The notes: generated by a model from the letters alone, not told the origin. A stretch of 64,000 bases of DNA from an uncultured Desulfobacteraceae bacterium (GCA_913060875.1 CAJXSL010000001.1:764464-828463), one strand, 5' to 3'; counted from the first letter of the stretch, positions 1-8,608 are shown. A program made the numbers and translations.

Positions 1-2
1 CC

Positions 3-98
3 GGCCAGCGTTTGTCCAACCAGTTCGGCGCATGGGTTCAGCTTCTGTTGAAGAAAAAACAGATCGACAAATTGCGCAACCTGCGCAAATCAGAGTAA
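3..98 (+). CDS. C-terminal end of an unidentified protein (partial)
   Basis: The window opens inside a gene; the last 31 codons remain and end at TAA 96-98. The tail reads as a basic, Gln/Leu/Lys-rich helix ending LRNLRKSE. I chose this frame because frame 1 stops within 51 bases and this one gives a natural amphipathic C-terminus. No motif identifies the family. A GEMM riboswitch starts 34 bp downstream, so this gene and the next are probably separate transcription units. The frame is an inference from a short stretch. Confidence 0.4.
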   Translation, partial: GQRLSNQFGAWVQLLLKKKQIDKLRNLRKSE

Positions 99-132
99 AG
101 GCTACCGGCCGGCATGCGTTATTTGATTCGAA

Positions 133-212
133 AAGGGCAAATCCGTTGAAAGACGGAGACGCAAAACCACGGGTCTAAAGCCGACAGGTTAGGACAGCCG
201 GGTTGCCGAAGG
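133..212 (+). promoter_or_regulatory. GEMM-I (c-di-GMP-I type) riboswitch aptamer
   Basis: The segment carries the landmarks of the GEMM aptamer in order. They are AGGGCAAA at 134-141, a P2 hairpin CCGTT-GAAA-GACGG with a GNRA tetraloop, then GACGCAAAACC. The tetraloop-receptor-like TCTAAA follows at 174-179, then AGCCGGGTTGCCGAAGG closing P1. By eye, the base aligned with the specificity nucleotide (position 20 of the Vibrio Vc2 aptamer) is G, as in c-di-GMP binders; cGAMP-sensing variants carry A there. A hairpin at 226-265 could be its expression platform for the gene at 291. Confidence 0.85.
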
Positions 213-225
213 TCAAACCGCGGAG

Positions 226-265
226 AAAGCCCTTGGTCATGGATGGCCGGGGCTTTATGCTTTTG
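226..265 (+). terminator. Candidate expression-platform terminator of the riboswitch
   Basis: AAAGCCC at 226-232 pairs with GGGGCTTT at 249-256, with further weaker pairing inside, and is followed by ATGCTTTT. The U-tract is short and interrupted, so terminator strength is uncertain. Its place between the aptamer and the Shine-Dalgarno of the next gene suggests transcriptional control. Confidence 0.5.
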
Positions 266-290
266 GATTCCGCTGAGGATCAGAATTGCG

Positions 291-683
291 ATGGAAATGT
301 ATGTCGTTCAGGAAAAAAAGGAAGACTGCGGCAGCAGTGTTTTCTATAAAGGGCAGATCGCCTATGCGGTTATGCCCAATGGGCGCAAGGTTGCCCTCCA
401 GGCCTGCGGCGACGTCAAGTTCGTTCTTCCGAATCCCGACCGCAAATTCGACGTCTACAGTCACAATGCCGCCAGCGGCGGACTTGAGAAAATGGAAATC
501 GCCGGACTGACCGACGATGATCTTCCCCGCGATGCCAATCGCTGGCTAAACCGTAACCATTTCGAAATTGTCAAACTTTCGCGCTATGGCGACGTGGTCG
601 GTGATGGGATTCTGGCCGGCGAAGACTATGACGAGGCCATGAACCGGTTTCTGGAGTATTGTGTAACCATGGGCGGGCACTAA
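291..683 (+). CDS. Conserved-looking small protein of unknown function under a GEMM riboswitch
   Basis: This 130-residue protein matches no family I know. I place the start at ATG 291 because GAGGAT at 275-280 lies at good distance; an in-frame ATG at 243 falls inside the candidate terminator and is unlikely. No signal peptide or membrane segment is visible, so it is probably cytoplasmic. It is acidic in its second half and has Cys residues near both ends (EDCGSS and EYCVTM). Its distinguishing feature is the riboswitch directly upstream, which ties it to cyclic-dinucleotide signalling (motility, surface or extracellular functions in other bacteria). A perfect 26-bp palindrome starts one base after its stop codon and may end its transcript. 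Confidence 0.7.
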   Translation: MEMYVVQEKKEDCGSSVFYKGQIAYAVMPNGRKVALQACGDVKFVLPNPDRKFDVYSHNAASGGLEKMEIAGLTDDDLPRDANRWLNRNHFEIVKLSRYGDVVGDGILAGEDYDEAMNRFLEYCVTMGGH

Positions 684-709
684 CCCGGATATTTCATGAA
701 ATATCCGGG
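684..709. repeat. 26-bp perfect palindrome, minimal copy of the MITE family
   Basis: CCCGGATATTTCA is joined directly to its own reverse complement, immediately after the TAA of the preceding gene. The same 13 bases form one end of the 255-bp elements at 32331 and 60589 and of the 96-bp element at 5102. This looks like a self-joined terminus and could also act as a weak terminator hairpin. The following 198 bases to position 907 hold nothing I recognise. Confidence 0.75.
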
Positions 710-907
710 GCCGCCGCCAGTCGAACGCGCTCACCGGGTTGGCGTCAGCCACCTTCTTCAACACCGTTTGCAAGTCTTCTTCGAGGAACTTTCCTGAAGC
801 CGTCTTCTTTAACGGGGGCGGCACACCTAAAGATTATGATCGATTGTTGCTGCACAGAGTCCGGGGTTTTTTTGCTGACATGCCAAGTGCAGGTTGATTA
901 GGGCGCT

Positions 908-2035
908 ATGCCATATCCTGTAACCCAATCCAAAAATCGTTTCCGAGTCGCTGCTGTTTGTCTCCTGCTGTTTTTTTTGTCCCTGTCGGCGGCTTGCCGC
1001 CCCCCGGCGGGATCTTTGCCTTTACCGGCGGGAAAAGTCCGGCCGGATGCCGATTTCAATCGGCTGTTCACGCGTCATGGCGGCGGGTGGACCGGAGGGG
1101 ATGGCACCCTTTCCATCCCCCTGCCGGATGGGCGCTCCCTGTGGCTGTTCGGCGACACGTTTCTGGGACGGGTCCGACCGGACGGCACCCGGCCGGAAGA
1201 AAGCCCCCTGATTCGCAATTGCCTGGTGGTCCAGGATGGCCGGAAGCTGACCACGCGCTACGGCGGCACCACGGGCGCGCCGGAAGCCTTTTTGGTGCCG
1301 GAAGAACCGGACACCTGGTACTGGCCCGGCGACGGAACCCTACAGCCGGACCGGCTGCAGGTCTTCTTTCATCGGTTCCGGCAGGTGGCGCCGGGCATGT
1401 GGGGGTGGGCCTGGGACGGCACCGTAATCGCAACCGTCCGGCTGCCGCATCTGACCCTGGAGCGCGTGACCCGCCGGGATGATGCCAACGGGATCGCCTA
1501 CGGGGCCTCCTTGCTGGAAACAGGACCGTGGATCTATATTCTTGGCACCAAGCAGGTAGGCGCGATCAAGCACCTGCATCTTGCGCGGGCTGGACGTGGA
1601 GGCCTGGAGGGCCAATGGGACTACTGGGACGGGCAATCATGGTCGCCGAAGGCGGCCGCCTCCCGCGCGATCTTGTCGGGTGTGGGCAGCCAGTTCAGCG
1701 TGGTCATGATTAAAAAAGGCGTCGCACTGGTCACCGTGGATGGGCGGCAGCCGTTTACCGGGCGGATCGTGGCCTATTGGGCCGAAGACCCTACCGGCCC
1801 CTGGCGGGGACCGGTGGATATCTACCAGGCCCCGGAAGCCAATGATCAGGTCGCGGCCTACAATCCTTTCGTGCACCCCCAGTTTCGTTCCCGGAAGGGC
1901 GATTTGATTTCCTACAACATCAACCACCTCCACGATCCGGACCGGTTATACCAGGATGCCGCCCTCTACCGACCCCGTTTTATCCGGGCGGATCTCGACG
2001 GCCTGACGGACCTGATCAGAAAAAAGCATCCCTGA
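908..2035 (+). CDS. Lipoprotein with DUF4185-like beta-propeller fold
   Basis: A hydrophobic signal sequence (about residues 13-29) ends in the lipobox LSAAC, with Cys30 the likely lipidated residue, so the mature protein should be membrane-anchored and periplasmic. The rest reads as repeated beta-strand blocks typical of DUF4185 / glycoside-hydrolase-like five-bladed propellers. It has an early WTGGDGTLSI and LWLFGDTFLG motif (about residues 61-86) and a late NPFVHPQ...DLISYN block. Those families include putative carbohydrate-active enzymes, but I cannot name a substrate or confirm catalytic acids. Length (375 residues) suits a single propeller. The gene stands alone: the palindrome lies upstream, and the AbfD-like gene follows after about 170 bp with its own Shine-Dalgarno. 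Confidence 0.6.
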   Translation: MPYPVTQSKNRFRVAAVCLLLFFLSLSAACRPPAGSLPLPAGKVRPDADFNRLFTRHGGGWTGGDGTLSIPLPDGRSLWLFGDTFLGRVRPDGTRPEESPLIRNCLVVQDGRKLTTRYGGTTGAPEAFLVPEEPDTWYWPGDGTLQPDRLQVFFHRFRQVAPGMWGWAWDGTVIATVRLPHLTLERVTRRDDANGIAYGASLLETGPWIYILGTKQVGAIKHLHLARAGRGGLEGQWDYWDGQSWSPKAAASRAILSGVGSQFSVVMIKKGVALVTVDGRQPFTGRIVAYWAEDPTGPWRGPVDIYQAPEANDQVAAYNPFVHPQFRSRKGDLISYNINHLHDPDRLYQDAALYRPRFIRADLDGLTDLIRKKHP

Positions 2036-2203
2036 AGTCCTCCCCCCGGATCGATACTGTTTTTCCGCCGGGGCGGTTGCCAAACGGTTCCGCCTGGCGT
2101 ACGATGCCCAACGCTGACGGCCCTAGTCGGGGCTCCCGGCATGGAAAGTTATGCGGGAAACATCCTTTCCCCTTGTTTGCGCCGCCTACAGAAAGGTTCT
2201 GCC

Positions 2204-3658
2204 ATGGCATTGAAAAATGGCCGTGAATATCAGCAGTCCATCGCCGATTTAGCGCTCGAGGCCCATATCATGGGCCGGAAGGAAGCGGCGTTGACCGATC
2301 ACGGTCTGGTGCGACCCTCCCTGGCCGCCGTGGCGGTGACCTATGACGGCGCCCATGCGGAGGACCCCGCAACCCGAGCCCTTTTCCGGGTGAACTCACC
2401 CCTGTGCGGGGAGGAAGTCAACCGTTTCACCCATCTGCACCAGAGCACGGACGACCTGGTGAAGAAAGTGACCATGCAACGCTACTGCGGTCATACCACC
2501 GGGTGCTGTTTCCAGCGTTGTGTGGGGATGGATGCGGCCAATGCCGTCTATAGCACCACCTTCGACTGCGATGCGGATTGCGGAACCGACTACCACGCCC
2601 GTTTCAAAGCCTATTGGGCCGGCATTCAGCAAAACGACCTGGTGGTGGACGGTGCCATGACCGACCCCAAGGGCGATCGGGGACGGCGGCCTCGTGATCA
2701 AAAGGATCCCGACCTTTTCCTGCGGGTGGTGGAGCGCAAACGCGACGGTGTGGTGGTGTGCGGCGCCAAGCTTCACCAGACCGGGATGCTGAACGCCCAT
2801 GAAATGCTGGTCATGCCCACCATGGGGATGCGGGAGGGCGAGGAAGATTGGGCCATCTGTTTTGCCGTGCCCACCAATACCGCGGGAATCCGCTACATCT
2901 ACGGCCGCCAGGCCAGTGACACGCGCAAACTGGAATCCCGATCGCTGGATGTGGGCAACCCTCTGTACGGGGGCCAGGAGGTGATGACGGTCTTCGACCA
3001 CGTTTTTGTTCCCCGGGAGCGCATTTTCCTGGATGGCGAACTGCCTTATTCCGGCCGGTTGGTGGAGCGCTTTGCCGCCTACCATCGCCAGAGCTACGGA
3101 GGGTGCAAGGTCGGGGTCGGCGATGTCCTGATCGGTGCCGCGGCCCTGATCGCCCGCATGAACGGGGTGGCCCGGGCATCCCACATCAAGGACAAACTGG
3201 TGGAGATGATCCATCTCAACGAAACCCTTTTTGCCTGCGGCATCGCTTGCTCGACCCTGGGCCATGCCACCCCGGCCGGCAATTACGAAATCGATATGCT
3301 GCTGGCCAACGTCTGCAAGCTGAATGTCACCCGTTTCCCCTACGAACTGGCGCGGCTGGCCACGGATGTGGCCGGCGGGCTGCTGGGCACCATGCCCTCG
3401 GCGCACGATCTGGAAGATCCGGTGGCCGGGCCCTACATCAAAAAATACCTGGCATCCGCCGAAGGCACCGATCCGGTGGATCGCATCAAGGTCCTGCGGC
3501 TGATCGAAAACCTGGTGGCCGGCGCCGGTGCGGTGGCCTACCTGATTGAATCCATGCACGGGGCCGGTCCCCCCATGGCTCAACGGATCATGATCGGGCG
3601 CCAGGGCGGATTGGAGGAGAAAATCCGCCGGGTCAAAGCCATGCTGAATATCCCTTGA
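2204..3658 (+). CDS. 4-hydroxybutyryl-CoA dehydratase / vinylacetyl-CoA isomerase family protein
   Basis: This is a flavin- and [4Fe-4S]-dependent enzyme of the AbfD / 4-hydroxyphenylacetate hydroxylase superfamily. AbfD dehydrates 4-hydroxybutyryl-CoA to crotonyl-CoA. The four AbfD cluster ligands are matched by spacing: Cys102 and Cys106 in CCFQRC, His294 and Cys301 in HRQSYGGC. The 484-residue length fits the family (about 490). The start at ATG 2204 follows GAAAGG; a longer in-frame start at 2141 lacks a Shine-Dalgarno. Family members also act in fermentation of aminobutyrate, aromatic breakdown and autotrophic cycles. No CoA-transferase or succinate-semialdehyde gene is adjacent, so substrate and direction stay open. 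The presence of all four ligands argues for an active dehydratase rather than an oxygen-dependent hydroxylase. Confidence 0.85.
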   Translation: MALKNGREYQQSIADLALEAHIMGRKEAALTDHGLVRPSLAAVAVTYDGAHAEDPATRALFRVNSPLCGEEVNRFTHLHQSTDDLVKKVTMQRYCGHTTGCCFQRCVGMDAANAVYSTTFDCDADCGTDYHARFKAYWAGIQQNDLVVDGAMTDPKGDRGRRPRDQKDPDLFLRVVERKRDGVVVCGAKLHQTGMLNAHEMLVMPTMGMREGEEDWAICFAVPTNTAGIRYIYGRQASDTRKLESRSLDVGNPLYGGQEVMTVFDHVFVPRERIFLDGELPYSGRLVERFAAYHRQSYGGCKVGVGDVLIGAAALIARMNGVARASHIKDKLVEMIHLNETLFACGIACSTLGHATPAGNYEIDMLLANVCKLNVTRFPYELARLATDVAGGLLGTMPSAHDLEDPVAGPYIKKYLASAEGTDPVDRIKVLRLIENLVAGAGAVAYLIESMHGAGPPMAQRIMIGRQGGLEEKIRRVKAMLNIP

Positions 3659-3919
3659 TCAGGGTTCCGAAGCCGGTCCGATGCGCCCGCCGGACGGGGC
3701 CCTGGTATTTTCGCGCCACCTGTGATATGCTTTTTATCAACATGGACCAGCATTTACGGAACCCGTCTTAAATTTTTACCACACGTTCCTCTTTTCATCC
3801 TACCCGCCTTTAGTTCAGGTTCTTGACGCCGATCCATACCGGTCAGGGAGTGTTGCCGCCTTTCAAACCGGCGTGCACACGTGTTGTGAACCCGCAACCC
3901 AAAGCAAAGGAGAACCGCG

Positions 3920-4261
3920 ATGCGTCAGAAATATATCATCAGTCAGGAAGGGACCGACCAGGTTTTTAAAATCAGGGAATATGCCATTATCGATAAAAAT
4001 TTGCGGAATGTGGACTCATCCATGCTGCGGCAGGAGGATTATGAGTTCCTGTGTGAAGAGACCTACAGCCACGCCCGCATCGAAAGGTCCATTTCCCAGG
4101 GGAAGGAAGCCGTGGTCAGCACCCTGCGGACCCCCAACCTCTATCCCATCCGGCCCTATGTCGTGAAAATGGCCGAACAGGTGATGGTGCTGTTCGATTC
4201 ACCCGGGAATGAACCCGTGGAACTCTTTTTTGACGATACCGATCTTGTGACGACGGAATAG
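3920..4261 (+). CDS. Hypothetical 113-residue protein
   Basis: ATG 3920 follows a strong AAAGGAG at about 3904-3910, so this is very likely translated. The product is soluble and mixed-charge with an acidic C-terminus (FFDDTDLVTTE), no signal peptide, no Cys cluster and no motif I recognise. The pattern of short alternating strands (QKYIIS, QVFKIREYAII, VMVLFDSP, VELFFDD) suggests a small alpha/beta protein. It lies 261 bp after the AbfD-like gene on the same strand; that gap shows no clear terminator, so separate transcription is likely but not shown. Function unknown. Confidence 0.7.
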   Translation: MRQKYIISQEGTDQVFKIREYAIIDKNLRNVDSSMLRQEDYEFLCEETYSHARIERSISQGKEAVVSTLRTPNLYPIRPYVVKMAEQVMVLFDSPGNEPVELFFDDTDLVTTE

Positions 4262-4643
4262 ACTTTTTTGGGATCAAAAGCTTCCAACAATTGTGGGGGA
4301 CTCGGATAGGGTTCCCCGGCAAGTTATATTCTTAGCTGTCGAACGTTCATTTTCTTGCACGCGCAAGAAAACGGAACCAAAAGAAAGCGCCCGTGCCCCG
4401 CTTCATCCTGCGCGTCGTCGGTGCGGCCGGAGCGCGCGGAAACTCGCCCGCCTTCGCTTTGGCTACGGCGGATTCAGACAGTCCGCACGCTTTTTCCCGT
4501 CCACCCCGCCGATGCTCGGCGCGGGACAAAGGGAAAACCAAAACCAAAAATTACAAACTGTTTTCAAGGGCTCTCTGAGGAACTATCTGAGGGTTCCCGT
4601 TTTGTGGAAGGGCAAACTTGAGGAAAAAGCCTGCGGCCTACGC
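4262..4643. other. Gene-free GC-rich intergenic segment
   Basis: No supportable gene. The middle part (about 4345-4560) has the look of a dispersed GC-rich intergenic repeat: TTTTCTTGCACGCGCAAGAAAA is a short palindrome, followed by GGCGGATTCAGACAGTCCGC-type sequence. I find no second copy in this window. Overlapping short open frames on both strands show no protein-like composition. Confidence 0.4.
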
Positions 4644-4994
4644 TCATTTATGGTAGCGCATGCGGGTGCCGAATTCCAGTGAGAGGCGGATTTCCTGGGG
4701 GGACAAGGACGGGGGAAAATAGACGCCCGAAATCTTGGCCCCGTGGATGCTGGCGCCCTCGAGACAACAGGTGCTCAGGTCCAGCCCCCGCAGATCGGCC
4801 TGCCGGAAATAGCAGCCGGAAAAATCCACGCCTGCGACGTTGAATTGCCTCAGGTCCTGGCTGCGAAAATCAAGGTTTTTCATTTCACAGATCTTGTCTT
4901 TACAGCGCCGCTGGTTGAAGGCTTCGACATCTTCATCCAGAATCATCTGATACAATTCGTTGCGGTTCTCCCTGCGGGGCGTCGGATCACTCAT
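4644..4994 (-). CDS. Pentapeptide-repeat protein
   Basis: The centre of this 116-residue protein (about residues 38-90) follows the A(D/N)LXX pentapeptide pattern: NLDFRSQDLR, FNVAGVDFSG, CYFRQADLRG, LDLSTCCLEG, ASIHGAKISG. Such repeats form a right-handed quadrilateral beta-helix; known members include DNA mimics that protect gyrase and many proteins of unknown role. The N-terminal 35 residues are charged and helical. I chose the ATG at 4994, preceded by AGGAAAGG; an ATG 12 codons upstream has no Shine-Dalgarno. There is no signal peptide, so it is probably cytoplasmic. Neighbours give no functional hint. Confidence 0.75.
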   Translation of the reverse strand: MSDPTPRRENRNELYQMILDEDVEAFNQRRCKDKICEMKNLDFRSQDLRQFNVAGVDFSGCYFRQADLRGLDLSTCCLEGASIHGAKISGVYFPPSLSPQEIRLSLEFGTRMRYHK

Positions 4995-5101
4995 GCCATA
5001 TCCTTTCCTGTTCGCTTTCTTGCGGGGCATTGGGCGTCCTCAAAGACAGCCCTGTTTTCCCCATGGCGTCTGTTAACGGCCAAATAGCGAAAAAACTTTA
5101 G

Positions 5102-5197
5102 CCCGAAAATTTCACTCTGCGGGCGCGTCTGCGATGCCCATTGGCTGCATTATCAGAGGCTTGCCCATGAACATCGCGAACACGTGAAATATCCGGG
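5102..5197. repeat. 96-bp internally deleted MITE-family copy
   Basis: Ends are CCCGAAAATTTCA at the left and TGAAATATCCGGG at the right, an imperfect terminal inverted repeat. Internal segments (GATGCCCATTG, TTATCAG, ATGAACATC) match parts of the 255-bp element at 60589-60843 in the same orientation, but the middle is missing. It lies between the pentapeptide gene and the ExeA-like gene. Confidence 0.7.
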
Positions 5198-5389
5198 TTT
5201 GGCCTGGTGGCAGGCATGGCGGCGGGAAAGACGGCGCAACCGATCATCGCTGAGGAGGGATACAATGGGGAAAGCCCTGATAACCCGTATTAGAAATCTC
5301 GGTGAGGCCCCAGATGGGTCTGACACCTGCGAATATCCGGGCCATGCATGTTAAACAGGCGCGCGGCACCATGATGGGCAAACAGGTGC

Positions 5390-6958
5390 TTATTCTACAG
5401 GGCGCGGACGGTTGCCTGTTGGCCGTCCGGACGCTTCGCCGTCTTTGTGCTTCTCCCGGATCAACCAGTCGATAATGGCGCCGGGATCGTCGGCGTTGCG
5501 TTTTTCCGTATCGGCGGGGGGCGCAGCGACCTCGGCCTTTATATCGGCTGATAAAGTGTTGGCGTCGTCCTGTTGCGTTGCCACCGCAACCTCCGGCGCG
5601 GTTCCATCCTCGGTGATGGAGGCCTTTTGTACTTCACCGGACGCTTTGCTTGCCGCACCGGCGATGTCCGCCGATGCACTCTCATCTGTGTGATCACCGG
5701 CGGCCCCGGCGGGGAACTCGCTTGCCGCTCCGGCGGTTACCACCCTTGCGGTGGCCGGCGGGGTCCCCTCGGCCGGATCCGTCTGGGTGGGCGGCGATGC
5801 CTTTTGAGGTGTGGATGGTTCGACATCCGGCTGTTTTTCAACCGGGACTGGCGGAGTGGCCGGGGGTTGCGTTTCGTTTACGGCCGTTGACGGTGTCGAT
5901 GCGGAAGGCGCCGGCGGCTGCTTTAAAGGCGGTGATTCCGGTGCCGGGGGCTGCAGCGCAGCCGTTTTGCCCGCCAGCGGGGGATTGCGGTCCTGAATTT
6001 TGGCGAAGAAATAACCGCCGGCAATAATCAGCAGCAGGAAAGGCACGGCCAGCTGAAGGCTTCGCCGGCGGTTGGGCCGGCGGACGTCTTTCAGTTCCAC
6101 CGGTACCGGGGCAATCTCCCGCACGGCCACTTCCGATGGCGCCGTATCCGGTAAACAGGCGATCTGCAAGCGATCCTTGCAGGCGTCCACCGCCGTGGAA
6201 TCGACTTGTTCGGATCCTTTCAGGTGGGCATGCAGCAGCGAAAAATCACACAGCAAATTAATGGCGCGGGGCAGGCCGCGGGAAAGGGTGTGAATGGCGC
6301 TGACCGCACCGGGGCTGAAGGGTGTCCGGGTGGCGCCGGCGATGCGCAGGCGGTGGTCGATGTAGGCCGAGGTCTCAGCCTCGCTCAACGGATGGAGCTT
6401 ACACGTGGCCGATACCTGACGGATGAAAGCCTGGCGCGGGGTATCGGCGAACCATTGGTAGACCTCATTCTGGCCGACCAGGAGAATGTGGAGAAGAGGA
6501 GTCCCCCGGCATTCCTGCCGTGCCAGGTGCAGGACTTCCGCCTGCATTTCGGCCGTCAGCCCCTGGGCTTCATCGATGACCAGCAGCAGGCGATGTCGGG
6601 TCCCCTGGTCGTTGCCGGCCCGGTCGCGAAGGGCCGGGATCAATTCCTCCCGATGACTAAATCCATTCCGTAGACCAAAGCCTTCGGCCATGGATTGGAG
6701 CAGGTCATCCGTGCCCGGACCGGGTTCCGACAACTGGGCCACGAGCACATCGTCCTGGAGGTCTTTGACAAAGGCGTTGACCAGTGTGGTTTTGCCGGTG
6801 CCGAACTCGCCGCCAAGCACGACGATACCCTTGTTTTCTTTGAGGCCGTAGTCCAGGGTGGCCAGCGCCTGGCGCTGGTTGGCGCCAACCCACAGGAAAT
6901 GGGGGTCCGTGCTCAGGGCGAACGGTTTTACGGCGATATTGAAATGTTCGAGATACAT
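5390..6958 (-). CDS. ExeA/GspA-like AAA+ ATPase with membrane anchor
   Basis: Residues 1-280 form an ExeA-type P-loop ATPase: the family opening MYLEHFNI..KPFALSTDP, Walker A GGEFGTGKTTL near residues 49-59, Walker B LLLVIDEAQ near 124-132. A single membrane segment (about 301-320, LAVPFLLLIIAGGYFF) is followed by a long low-complexity Pro/Ala/Thr-rich tail of some 200 residues that is likely periplasmic. In type II secretion, ExeA with ExeB helps assemble the outer-membrane secretin through peptidoglycan. This protein lacks an obvious peptidoglycan-binding domain, and no ExeB or secretin gene is near. It may therefore serve another envelope or pilus machine. Length 522 residues. Confidence 0.8.
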   Translation of the reverse strand: MYLEHFNIAVKPFALSTDPHFLWVGANQRQALATLDYGLKENKGIVVLGGEFGTGKTTLVNAFVKDLQDDVLVAQLSEPGPGTDDLLQSMAEGFGLRNGFSHREELIPALRDRAGNDQGTRHRLLLVIDEAQGLTAEMQAEVLHLARQECRGTPLLHILLVGQNEVYQWFADTPRQAFIRQVSATCKLHPLSEAETSAYIDHRLRIAGATRTPFSPGAVSAIHTLSRGLPRAINLLCDFSLLHAHLKGSEQVDSTAVDACKDRLQIACLPDTAPSEVAVREIAPVPVELKDVRRPNRRRSLQLAVPFLLLIIAGGYFFAKIQDRNPPLAGKTAALQPPAPESPPLKQPPAPSASTPSTAVNETQPPATPPVPVEKQPDVEPSTPQKASPPTQTDPAEGTPPATARVVTAGAASEFPAGAAGDHTDESASADIAGAASKASGEVQKASITEDGTAPEVAVATQQDDANTLSADIKAEVAAPPADTEKRNADDPGAIIDWLIREKHKDGEASGRPTGNRPRPVE

Positions 6959-7118
6959 ATCGGCATTCAGGGCAATGACAGACCGTCAAATCGATAAAGG
7001 CGACAGCCTCCATCAGCCCGCCAAACGGTGAAACCCGTTGAGTGTTGATCAAGACAGCTGCCCGGCCGCCGGTTTCCCTGCGACGTTTCCAAACCGGCGG
7101 TGAATCCATGGCGTTTTT

Positions 7119-8156
7119 CTACTCGGCAAGCATATCCTTCAAGGCATCCAATACCGGATTGAGCTCCTGGGAGCGGGTTTGGGGCGGCCGCCGGGCGCCG
7201 GCCAGGTATTTCCTGACGCAGTCGTATTGCTGCCACCCTTTCAACTGGTAATTCAAGTCCACCGACTGCCATTTGGGGTGCCCATTGGTGATCAGCCAGT
7301 CCGTATTTTCATAGACCAGCTTGGCCACTTTGCCCACCGTCTGGCAGTGGAAGTTGCGGAAGTCATACGCCACCAGGACCGCCTTTACCGCCGCCGTGGT
7401 AACGGTATCGGCTTGCCAGGCATACGTGCCGCCGGGGATTTCCGATTGGGGGTAAAATTCCAGAATGCTCTTGTGGGTGATCGGAATGAGGGCCAGGTCG
7501 TCTTCGGGCAGGACATTTTCGCTGAAAAGTTTGACCGGGTACCCGGCCACATAGAACATGGCGTCGACATCGCCCCGCTTCAGCGCATCCAGCGCTTCGG
7601 TCGTCCCAAGGGCCAGTTTCTCCGACGGCACCACGCCCGATACCTTGAACAGGAGCTCGGCCGTCATGTAAGTGCCGCTGCCCTCTTTGCCGATGGCAAC
7701 CTTGCGGTCGGCCAGATAGTCAAAGCTCAGGATATCTTTTTTGCCCACGAGGTGAATTTCTTCGTTGTAGAGCGGAAACACCATCTTGGTTTTGCGGGCA
7801 ATGCCTTTCAGTACGGGGTTGCTCTGGACGCGTGACACAAATGCCAGAACATCCGATTGCACGATACCCAGCTGGGTTTTGGGGCGTTGGTAGACAGCGT
7901 AGATGTTTTCGATGGAGCCTTTGGAATTGTCCACCCGCAGGTCGATGCCTTCCTGTTTGACCAGCTCCTGCAGGTTAAGGCCGAATTGGTAGTAGGTGCC
8001 GGAGGGGCCGCCGGTAACGATTCCCATGTTGATAGGCTCGGCGCTCCTTACGTTTTGCGGGATGAAACCCATCAGCATTAAAACAATGAACAGCACCGTG
8101 TACGGCCCTGTGGCCGGAATTTTGAAGCGATTGGACCTGCGTATCGTGTTTTCCAT
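7119..8156 (-). CDS. TAXI-family TRAP transporter solute-binding protein
   Basis: This is a 345-residue exported protein. A hydrophobic signal segment (about residues 18-36, VLFIVLMLMGF) ends before SAEPINMGIVTGGPSGTYYQFG, the characteristic opening of TAXI (TRAP-associated extracytoplasmic immunogenic) receptors. Later family features include GSIENI near residue 80 and VAIGKEGSGTYMTAELL. Start at ATG 8156 follows a purine-rich GGAAAGGGGG; a longer in-frame reading runs through a leader hairpin and is unlikely. TAXI receptors feed dicarboxylate or amino-acid-like solutes to a fused DctQM permease, but no permease gene is adjacent, so this may be an orphan receptor. A strong hairpin in its leader may regulate it. 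Confidence 0.85.
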   Translation of the reverse strand: MENTIRRSNRFKIPATGPYTVLFIVLMLMGFIPQNVRSAEPINMGIVTGGPSGTYYQFGLNLQELVKQEGIDLRVDNSKGSIENIYAVYQRPKTQLGIVQSDVLAFVSRVQSNPVLKGIARKTKMVFPLYNEEIHLVGKKDILSFDYLADRKVAIGKEGSGTYMTAELLFKVSGVVPSEKLALGTTEALDALKRGDVDAMFYVAGYPVKLFSENVLPEDDLALIPITHKSILEFYPQSEIPGGTYAWQADTVTTAAVKAVLVAYDFRNFHCQTVGKVAKLVYENTDWLITNGHPKWQSVDLNYQLKGWQQYDCVRKYLAGARRPPQTRSQELNPVLDALKDMLAE

Positions 8157-8184
8157 TTTGTTGCCGCCCCCTTTCCCCAAAATA

Positions 8185-8223
8185 GAAGAGCCAAGGCCCA
8201 CTACGGACGGACCTTGGCTCTTC
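8185..8223 (-). terminator. Leader hairpin upstream of the TAXI gene (attenuator or terminator)
   Basis: Perfect 12-bp arms GAAGAGCCAAGG and CCTTGGCTCTTC enclose a 15-base loop. Read on the minus strand the hairpin is followed by TATTTTGGGG, a weak U-tract, and ends 28 bases before the TAXI start codon. It could be an attenuator in the leader or the terminator of an upstream transcript. No gene lies on this strand between here and tRNA-Met, which favours the leader reading. Confidence 0.55.
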
Positions 8224-8285
8224 GGGTGCCAGAAAATACATACCCCCCCCAACTGAATGCATTTTGCGCCGCGAACAATAACCAC

Positions 8286-8563
8286 TCTAAGTAATGCAAA
8301 TTTTATGCTGAATTGTATGAAATGGTTAACTAATTGAAATTAAATTGAATGCAAAATTGAGTGGGTGTTTTAAGGAACCTGAGTTTATAGGATTAGGGAA
8401 ACCGATTGCAGATGATTGTGAAATCGATTGCTTAATGATTGGGCGATTCTTTGACCAGAAGCAAAGCAAAAACTGTGGGTTAGCTTTTCTGCTACCCTGG
8501 CAGGAGAGGCGTTCCAAATCTAACGTTTTCTTGTGGAGGTGGGTTAAGGACGCCAAATTAGAA
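8286..8563. other. Gene-free AT-rich stretch next to the tRNA-Met 3' side
   Basis: This stretch is more AT-rich than its surroundings and carries no open frame with convincing composition or Shine-Dalgarno. It lies directly beyond the terminator of the initiator tRNA, a typical place for integrated-element remnants, but no integrase, direct repeat of the tRNA end or protein homology is visible. Confidence 0.35.
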
Positions 8564-8608
8564 CAATAAAAAAGGGACCTACAAATTATTGTAAGTCCCT
8601 GCTTTTTT
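8564..8608 (-). terminator. Rho-independent terminator of tRNA-Met
   Basis: On the minus strand GGGACTTACAA pairs with TTGTAGGTCCC (one mismatch in 11 bp), followed by TTTTTT. It sits just downstream of the tRNA 3' end and fits a classical intrinsic terminator. Confidence 0.85.

Noticed and set aside
4293-4682. A 129-codon open frame between the hypothetical gene and the pentapeptide gene
   Set aside because: Arg/Pro/Ser-rich composition typical of GC-rich repeats, overlapped by open frames in several other readings, and no start signal.
8345-8569. A 74-codon open frame in the AT-rich gap beside tRNA-Met
   Set aside because: No convincing Shine-Dalgarno, no family pattern, and it runs into the tRNA terminator.
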